From NCBI GenBank assembly GCA_015229165.1, contig JADGCD010000131.1, forward strand, positions 1-6,007: 6,007 nucleotides of DNA, read 5' to 3'. Every line of letters starts with the position of its first letter. Position 1 is the first letter of the stretch. Source of the stretch: Nitrospinota bacterium. GTDB taxonomy: Bacteria > Nitrospinota_A > UBA7883 > JADGGD01. Under the pieces are notes generated by a model. It did not search any database. It was given only the letters and a program-made list of their open reading frames with translations, and was not told the DNA's origin. The position numbers were made by a program, and so were the translations under genes. Shown piece by piece: positions 1 through 3,786 of the stretch.

Positions 1-317
1 CAGGTGTCGGCGATCTCGGCGGCCAGATGGGGGGCGCGGATCAGCTCGGTGGCTGCCTTGGCCCGCCAGACCGGGTCGATGGCCGACATCCCCATGGCCG
101 ACGCCCGGGCGTCGGCGACGAGCGACAGGTCGACCCCGTCGGGTCCGTAGACGCTATCGTGGCAGGGGACGCAGGCGTCCGAACCGGCGAACCGGGGGGT
201 GGTGAACGACCGGTCGGTGGAGAGGGGCGTCGTGGTCGATCCGCCGTTATCCCTCCCGGCGCCGGAACAGGCGACCAACGTCATCGACAGGAGCAGAACG
301 GCGGCATGGCGTCTCAT
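1..317 (-). CDS. c-type cytochrome lipoprotein, N-terminal part (cut by the left window edge)
   Basis: The minus-strand frame opens at ATG 317 and stays open to the edge, giving 105 codons. Residues 1-17 form a lipoprotein signal: MRRH, a hydrophobic stretch, then the lipobox LVAC with the acylated Cys at 17. A low-complexity Ser/Thr/Gly tether (about 18-40) follows. A haem-c motif, CVPCH, lies at 49-53. Beyond it, the stretch DARASAMGMSAIDPVWRAKA (69-88) recalls a family of exported multihaem cytochromes in which a similar segment precedes a second CxxCH. The last visible residues are EIADT, and the cut codon begins TG, which would fit the Cys of that second motif. It should be a membrane-anchored electron carrier facing the periplasm; partner and substrate are unknown. 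The start is supported by a strong AAGGAGG 7 bases upstream. It lies 67 bp downstream of the parvulin gene and may share its transcript. Haem number and final length cannot be seen. Confidence 0.8.
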   Translation of the reverse strand, partial: MRRHAAVLLLSMTLVACSGAGRDNGGSTTTPLSTDRSFTTPRFAGSDACVPCHDSVYGPDGVDLSLVADARASAMGMSAIDPVWRAKAATELIRAPHLAAEIADT

Positions 318-324
318 AGGAGCC

Positions 325-331
325 CCTCCTT
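325..331 (-). promoter_or_regulatory. ribosome-binding site of the cytochrome lipoprotein gene
   Basis: On the minus strand this reads AAGGAGG, seven bases upstream of ATG 317. It is a near-perfect Shine-Dalgarno sequence and fixes the start so that the lipoprotein signal begins at Met1. Confidence 0.8.
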
Positions 332-352
332 CGGAACCTCTGCCCCTTTGAC

Positions 353-372
353 ACCGATTTGTCAGAATCGGT
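353..372. repeat. short inverted repeat between the parvulin and cytochrome genes
   Basis: ACCGATT (353-359) and AATCGGT (366-372) are perfect 7-base arms around a 6-base loop. It begins 12 bases beyond the parvulin stop codon when read on the minus strand. No T-run follows on either strand, so it is not a canonical intrinsic terminator. It could be a weak or Rho-assisted terminator, or an mRNA-end hairpin that sets the ratio of the two genes. Confidence 0.4.
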
Positions 373-384
373 TCCCGAACCAGG

Positions 385-1178
385 TCAATCGATCCCCTCG
401 GCGAACCGGACCTCCTGCCGGATTCGGCGCATCAACGCCCCCAGACGCTCCTTTCGCGCCCGGGTTGCCAGCGCCCGACGGGCAAGGGCGCGCCCCTCCT
501 CGGCGGGGAGGGGGGTCGGCGCCCGACGGTCGGTCACCTCGACCAGGTGGAAGCCCAATCCGCTTTCGATAATCACCGGGCCACTGTCGGCGCCCCGGTC
601 GAAGAGGGGGGCGAACTCCCCGATCACCTGCTCCCGGTCGAGCCACCCCAGATCCCCCCCCCTGCTGCGGAGGGACAGGCGCTGTACCGCGCGGCCTTGA
701 CGGCGAAAGGCGTCTCTTCGGCGGCGATCGCCTCGATCCGGCGTCGGCCTCCCTCCCCCCCGTGGGGGGATTCGATCAGGATGTGGCGGACCCGGATACC
801 CTCCCCCTTCAGGGCGGCTCGGTACTCACGCTCGAAAAGCTCCTCCACCCCCTCCTCGGCCACCGGCTCCTCGTCCCCCAGCCAGACGGCCACCAGCTCC
901 TCGTCGGCCAGCTCCCGGGCGAACCGGTCGGCGTCGATCTCCATCACCGCCAGCATGGCGGAGAATCCTTCGAGACCGGTCAGCGCCGCCAACCGCGTGG
1001 CCACCGCATCGGGGTCGGGCGCCAGCCCGGCGGCCCGGGCCTGGTCGGCCAGCTCCTTGCGGAGCAGGTAGTGATAGACCGTCTCCCGCATATCCTCCCC
1101 GCCGGTGGTGAGAATCTCGAAAGCCAGATCGGCGTCGGTGACCGGTCGGTCGCCCCGCCACGCGACGGTTCGGGACAT
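385..1178 (-). pseudogene. SurA/NifM-like parvulin (PpiC-type) peptidyl-prolyl isomerase, frameshifted
   Basis: The frame starts at ATG 1178 (SD ACGGAGG) and reads 175 codons to a run of nine G (plus-strand C, 654-662), then leaves frame and stops at 624. The frame giving the rest of the domain runs from about 651 to the stop at 385-387. One extra G restores a 264-residue protein whose junction reads CPSAAGGGDLGW, the normal parvulin pattern. Residues 15-125 form a helical chaperone-like region. The parvulin domain is about 128-225: VRHILIE, then RYSACPS, then GDLGW, then GLGFHLVEV. A basic helical tail follows. No signal peptide or membrane segment is visible, so it is probably cytoplasmic, resembling NifM in layout more than periplasmic SurA or PpiD; no nif gene is present here. 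It would catalyse cis-trans isomerisation of X-Pro bonds. Whether the break is a sequencing error, a mutation or phase variation cannot be settled here. Confidence 0.82.
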
Positions 1179-1183
1179 GGAAA

Positions 1184-1190
1184 CCTCCGT
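1184..1190 (-). promoter_or_regulatory. ribosome-binding site of the parvulin gene
   Basis: The minus strand reads ACGGAGG, with the GGAGG core about five bases from ATG 1178. It selects this Met over the in-frame codons further upstream, which would run the gene back through its own promoter and into the divergent transporter gene. Confidence 0.7.
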
Positions 1191-1203
1191 AAGCGAATGG
1201 GAC

Positions 1204-1232
1204 ATCATACCAGCCATCGGAAGGGGTGTCGT
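1204..1232 (-). promoter_or_regulatory. candidate sigma70-type promoter for the parvulin-cytochrome genes
   Basis: On the minus strand, ACGACA (1227-1232) and TATGAT (1204-1209) are separated by 17 bases. TGG directly before the -10 box makes it an extended -10. It lies just upstream of the parvulin ribosome-binding site, predicting a short leader. The call is by consensus match only. Confidence 0.5.
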
Positions 1233-1237
1233 ACAAT
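1232..1237 (+). promoter_or_regulatory. candidate -10 box for the transporter gene
   Basis: TACAAT matches the sigma70 -10 consensus at five of six positions and would start transcription about 32 bases before ATG 1276. No convincing -35 box lies 16-18 bases upstream, so activation or weak constitutive use is possible. Its first base is shared with the -35 of the divergent parvulin promoter. Confidence 0.35.
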
Positions 1238-1275
1238 GGAAGGATGTACCCCGCAGCAAGGCGTCTTTTTCCGTC

Positions 1276-2526
1276 ATGACCCGCGAGCAGCGTATCGTCA
1301 CCGTCTCGTCGACGGCCCACTTCCTGACCCACATGTTCATCCTGATCTTTCCGGCGGTGGTGGTCCCCTACGCCCGGGAGACGGGGCAGCCGCTGTCGGC
1401 GGTGTTCGGGCTCGGGTTCATGATGTACCTTCTGTACGGGGCGCTGGCCATTCCGGCGGGCTACCTGGCCGACCACTGGTCGCGGATCGGCATTCTGCGT
1501 ATCTGCATGGGGGGGATGGGGCTCTTCTCTCTGCTGGCCGGGTCGACCGCCGATCCGGCCCTCTTCGCGCTGGCGCTGGCCGGTATCGGCGCCGCCTGCG
1601 GTCTCTACCATCCGGCGGGGCTGGGGCTGATCTCCCACGAGATCGACCGGCAGGGAAAAGCCCACGGGATCAACGGCATCTTCGGCAACTTCGGCATCGC
1701 CGCCGCCCCCCTTTTCGCCGGGGGGGTGATGCTCTTTTTCGACTGGCGATGGGTCTATTGGGCGGGGGCGTTCCTCGGATTCGCCGGGGTGGCCCTGACC
1801 TATGCCCTCCCGTTCACCGTCACCAGCCACTCTGACCTCGAAAAGAAAAAGGGCGCCGATCCCCACCGGGCCGACCACTGGCTCTGGTTCGGCGTCCTGT
1901 GCGTCGCCATGACCTTCGCCGGGCTGACCTACCGGGCCAACATGACCGCGCTCCCCGCCTACTTCGAGACCGAAGCGGCCGGGCTGGCCCGATGGCTGGC
2001 GTCAGCGCTCCCCGACGGCGCGACCGCCGACCGGCTCTCCGGCGCGGCGGGGCTGATGGTCTCGTCGGTCTTCATGGTCAGCATGGTGGGGCAATGGGTC
2101 GGGGGACGGTCGGCGGACCGGTTCGACCTGCGGCTGGCGTATCTTTCATGGCAGGCGTTGTCGTTCCCGTTCGTGGTCGGCATGGCGCTCTTCGCCGGAT
2201 TCCCCCTCTATCTGGCGGCCATGGGGCACGTCTTCTTCGCCTTGGGGATGCAGCCCATCGAGAATTCACTGGTAGGCAAGCTCCTCCCCCGGCGGTGGCT
2301 CTCCACCGGCTACGGCATAAAGTTCACCCTGACGTTCGGCGTCGGATCGCTGGCGGTCAAGCAGGTGGCGTGGGTCGAAGAGCGGGGGGGGTTGCGCGAC
2401 CTCTACCCGATGCTGGCCGGAGAGATCGGCGTCATCGTCGCCTTTGCGGCGTTGCTGTGGGGGGTGTCGCGCCGGGCCATGCCCCGGATCGCCAACGATC
2501 CGTCGTCCGGCGACCCACCCGCCTGA
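1276..2526 (+). CDS. major facilitator superfamily transporter, Fsr-like
   Basis: The 416-residue protein has the length and hydrophobic pattern of a 12-helix MFS carrier of the inner membrane. The N-terminal half (about 8-180) has GYLADHWSR at 62-70, a variant of the MFS loop 2-3 signature, and ACGLYHPAGLGLIS at 107-120. It also has HGINGIFGNFGIAAAP at 130-145, a pattern known from fosmidomycin-resistance (Fsr) type exporters. A charged loop (about 185-200, EKKKGADPHRAD) separates the halves. The C-terminal half repeats the loop signature as GGRSADRF (276-283). It probably exports a small molecule using the proton gradient; the substrate cannot be read from sequence, and Fsr-like is a family resemblance, not proof of drug resistance. 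ATG 1276 is chosen because the hydrophobic region begins just after it; longer in-frame starts would overlap the divergent promoter. The ribosome-binding site is weak (AAGG, 14 bases upstream), suggesting low translation. Confidence 0.88.
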   Translation: MTREQRIVTVSSTAHFLTHMFILIFPAVVVPYARETGQPLSAVFGLGFMMYLLYGALAIPAGYLADHWSRIGILRICMGGMGLFSLLAGSTADPALFALALAGIGAACGLYHPAGLGLISHEIDRQGKAHGINGIFGNFGIAAAPLFAGGVMLFFDWRWVYWAGAFLGFAGVALTYALPFTVTSHSDLEKKKGADPHRADHWLWFGVLCVAMTFAGLTYRANMTALPAYFETEAAGLARWLASALPDGATADRLSGAAGLMVSSVFMVSMVGQWVGGRSADRFDLRLAYLSWQALSFPFVVGMALFAGFPLYLAAMGHVFFALGMQPIENSLVGKLLPRRWLSTGYGIKFTLTFGVGSLAVKQVAWVEERGGLRDLYPMLAGEIGVIVAFAALLWGVSRRAMPRIANDPSSGDPPA

Positions 2527-2570
2527 CCCCGGCGTCCGCCACGGCAGTTTGCGCCGTGGGCGCCTCGGGG
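2527..2570 (+). terminator. long GC-rich hairpin directly after the transporter stop codon
   Basis: The core is CCACGGC (2539-2545) and GCCGTGG (2553-2559) around a 7-base loop. Outer arms GGCG (2531-2534) with CGCC (2561-2564), and CCCC (2527-2530) with GGGG (2567-2570), extend it to 15 base pairs with small bulges. It begins on the base after the TGA. There is no T-tract after it; the next bases are the TATAAT of the following promoter. It could terminate transcription without a U-tract, protect the mRNA 3' end, or act as a DNA operator. Confidence 0.5.
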
Positions 2571-2576
2571 TATAAT
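2549..2576 (+). promoter_or_regulatory. sigma70-type promoter of the receiver-TPR gene
   Basis: A perfect -10 box TATAAT (2571-2576) is preceded after 16 bases by TTGCGC (2549-2554), a half-matching -35. Transcription would start near 2583, giving a leader of about 34 bases before ATG 2617. The ATG at 2575 lies inside the -10 box and so cannot be a start for this transcript. The -35 and most of the spacer are inside the hairpin at 2527-2570. Confidence 0.65.
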
Positions 2577-2608
2577 GACCCTTCAACCGGAAAACCAACA
2601 CCGCGCGC

Positions 2609-2612
2609 GGAG
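2609..2612 (+). promoter_or_regulatory. ribosome-binding site deciding the start of the receiver-TPR gene
   Basis: GGAG ends four bases before ATG 2617. It supports this start over the in-frame ATG at 2575. The protein then begins MSEGKATIGLVEDP, with the first receiver-domain beta strand in the usual place. Confidence 0.55.
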
Positions 2613-2616
2613 CGAC

Positions 2617-3597
2617 ATGAGCGAGGGGAAAGCGACCATCGGACTCGTGGAGGATCCGTATGTCCTCAAGTCGGCGCTTGTCGACCTGCTCAACAAAGCG
2701 GGGTATACGCCGCTGGTCGTCGCCCGGTCCGAAGACCCCGTCAAGAAATTCGAGACGGCCAAACCGGCCATCATCATCACCGACCGGGACCCGGCCACCT
2801 CCGACCACCCCTTCGGCATCATCGACGCCATCCGCAAAAGCCCCGTCCTCGGAAAAACGGAGATCTTCTTTTTTTCCGACAACCTCGACGTCAAGGACGA
2901 AGTAGCCCTGCGCCGGTTCAAGATCAACTCCTTCTTCCTGAAGAGCGCCGATCCCCAGACCCTGATCGACGGCATCCGGCTCCAGCTCAACCCCCCCAAG
3001 GAAGAGACCTATCAGGAATGGGAAGACCAGCTCCTGAACCGGGGACAGGTGATCGTCGAACGGCAGGTCCAGGTTCCCGGCCCGGCGGCCCCTGCGGCCC
3101 CTCCCCCACCGGCCCCGGCGCCGCAGGGCGGGGGTGGGCTCTTTGGCGATGCGGGGGGGGGAAGCGACGACATGGGGGGGATTTTCGACTCCATCTTCGG
3201 CGTGGACGACACCGACAAATCGGCCAAGGGGCACTTCGACCTCGGCTCCGCACTGTTCAAGTCGAAGATATGGGACCAGTCGCTGGTGGAGCTGCGGATG
3301 GCCGCCAACGCCCCCAAATACGCCTGCGACTCCTACCTGATGATGGGAAAAGCCTACCGGGAGCTGGGAAAACTCCCCGACGCCGTCCGCACCTTTCAGG
3401 CGGGGCACAAACTGGCCGCCGAGGGGCAGAAGAACGAGTTCTCCTTCGAGCTTGGCGCCACCATGGAGCAGGCGGGCAAACCGGTGGACGCCTACCGCCT
3501 CTTTGTCGCGGTCTACAAGGCCGACCAGAACTATCCGGGGGTCAAAGAACGGCTGACCAACCTGAAAAAGCAGCTCCCCGCCCAGGAAGGCGCTTAA
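2617..3597 (+). CDS. response-regulator receiver domain fused to a TPR domain
   Basis: The 326-residue soluble protein has no signal peptide. Residues 6-125 form a CheY-like receiver: IGLVED with the acidic pair E12/D13, the putative phospho-acceptor D56 in AIIITD, S87 in FFFSD in place of the usual Ser/Thr, and K109 in FFLKS. All key residues are present, so phosphorylation by a histidine kinase is plausible. A Pro/Ala linker (154-170), a Gly-rich stretch (171-187) and an acidic-hydrophobic segment GGIFDSIFGVDDTD (187-200) follow. Residues about 205-320 are helical with TPR-like pairs (SYLMMGKAYRELGKLPDAVRTFQAG; FSFELGATMEQAGKPVDAYRLF). There is no DNA-binding or enzymatic output, so it most likely acts through protein contacts. 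It has its own promoter, and no kinase gene is in the window. The linker codons carry a run of nine G (3153-3161) in frame. Confidence 0.82.
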   Translation: MSEGKATIGLVEDPYVLKSALVDLLNKAGYTPLVVARSEDPVKKFETAKPAIIITDRDPATSDHPFGIIDAIRKSPVLGKTEIFFFSDNLDVKDEVALRRFKINSFFLKSADPQTLIDGIRLQLNPPKEETYQEWEDQLLNRGQVIVERQVQVPGPAAPAAPPPPAPAPQGGGGLFGDAGGGSDDMGGIFDSIFGVDDTDKSAKGHFDLGSALFKSKIWDQSLVELRMAANAPKYACDSYLMMGKAYRELGKLPDAVRTFQAGHKLAAEGQKNEFSFELGATMEQAGKPVDAYRLFVAVYKADQNYPGVKERLTNLKKQLPAQEGA

Positions 3598-3605
3598 TCA
3601 CCGCA

Positions 3606-3624
3606 GGGGGCAAAAATCTCCCCC
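3606..3624 (+). terminator. weak G/C hairpin after the receiver-TPR gene
   Basis: GGGGG (3606-3610) and CCCCC (3620-3624) flank a 9-base A-rich loop, 8 bases past the TAA stop. The stem is short but all G-C, and no T-run follows. It may contribute to 3' end formation but is not a convincing terminator. Confidence 0.3.
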
Positions 3625-3643
3625 ATTGGTCAGATAGCCCTTT

Positions 3644-3659
3644 CGTCAACCGATTGACG
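3644..3659. repeat. 6-bp inverted repeat with tetraloop
   Basis: CGTCAA (3644-3649) and TTGACG (3654-3659) flank CCGA. The right arm resembles a -35 box, but no fitting -10 box is found 16-18 bases on. Its last base is also the first base of the larger dyad at 3659-3697, so the two structures abut. Confidence 0.4.
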
Positions 3660-3697
3660 CGCTCATTGTGATCGCAAGACACTGATTCAATGAGCGC
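3659..3697. repeat. perfect 10-bp inverted repeat, possible operator
   Basis: GCGCTCATTG (3659-3668) and CAATGAGCGC (3688-3697) are exact reverse complements separated by 19 bases. The centre-to-centre distance of 29 bases is close to three helical turns, which would put the half-sites on one face of the DNA. No T-run follows on either strand, so a terminator is less likely than a protein-binding dyad or RNA hairpin. A weak promoter for the next gene could overlap it: CTGATT (3682-3687), 16 bases, CATTAT (3704-3709). The right arm would then sit in its spacer. Confidence 0.5.
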
Positions 3698-3710
3698 CTG
3701 ACACATTATT

Positions 3711-3724
3711 GCGGGCGCCCCCGC
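3711..3724. repeat. small GC-rich hairpin upstream of the AMIN-TPR gene
   Basis: GCGGG (3711-3715) and CCCGC (3720-3724) flank a 4-base loop. A TACTAT at 3726-3731 follows, a possible -10 box without a well-placed -35. This could structure the leader or lie within the promoter. Confidence 0.3.
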
Positions 3725-3761
3725 TTACTATCAGAGGCACGGCTCTTGCTTCCACCATGGG

Positions 3762-3767
3762 AAGGAG
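3762..3767 (+). promoter_or_regulatory. strong ribosome-binding site serving a mini-ORF and the AMIN-TPR gene
   Basis: AAGGAG lies four bases before ATG 3772 (a four-codon frame, MRYR, ending in TGA) and 15 bases before ATG 3783, where the long frame begins. No in-frame ATG, GTG or TTG start lies between 3726 and 3783. The main gene may therefore be started by coupling from the mini-ORF or by loose spacing. Confidence 0.6.
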
Positions 3768-3771
3768 AATC

Positions 3772-3786
3772 ATGCGATACCGATGA
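3772..3786 (+). CDS. four-codon leader reading frame (MRYR) overlapping the next start
   Basis: ATG 3772 is well placed behind AAGGAG and reads four codons to a TGA at 3784-3786. The stop overlaps the ATG of the AMIN-TPR gene as ATGA (3783-3786), the classic arrangement for translational coupling. The peptide is unlikely to act itself. A single missing base here would instead fuse MRYR to the main protein, giving a more basic signal-peptide start, so an assembly error is an alternative. Confidence 0.3.
   Translation: MRYR

Noticed and set aside
1105..1275. N-terminal extension of the transporter to upstream in-frame ATG codons
   Set aside because: The extension would be antisense to the parvulin start and run through the divergent promoters. 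It is hydrophilic and not like an MFS N-terminus, whereas ATG 1276 leads straight into the first membrane segment.
826..1878. 350-codon minus-strand frame across the parvulin and transporter genes
   Set aside because: It is an antisense shadow aligned with the transporter codons. It reads through both the transporter start region and the divergent promoters, and shows no recognisable domain.
2575..2616. Upstream start (ATG 2575) for the receiver-TPR gene
   Set aside because: This ATG overlaps the TATAAT -10 box and would not be on the transcript. Starting at 2617 places the first receiver strand normally and has a GGAG ahead of it.
2266..3408. 380-codon minus-strand frame under the receiver-TPR gene
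   Set aside because: It is a codon-aligned antisense shadow, covering the terminator hairpin and promoter as well as coding sequence, with no family resemblance.
1899..3671. 590-codon plus-strand frame spanning the transporter and receiver-TPR genes
   Set aside because: It starts on third codon positions of both real genes, where T is rare, so stops are rare. It crosses two gene boundaries, and its product is Arg/Gly/Pro-rich and featureless.
3670..3685. CRP-like site around TGTGATCG inside the dyad
   Set aside because: Only one half-site (TGTGA) matches. The partner half at the right spacing does not read TCACA.
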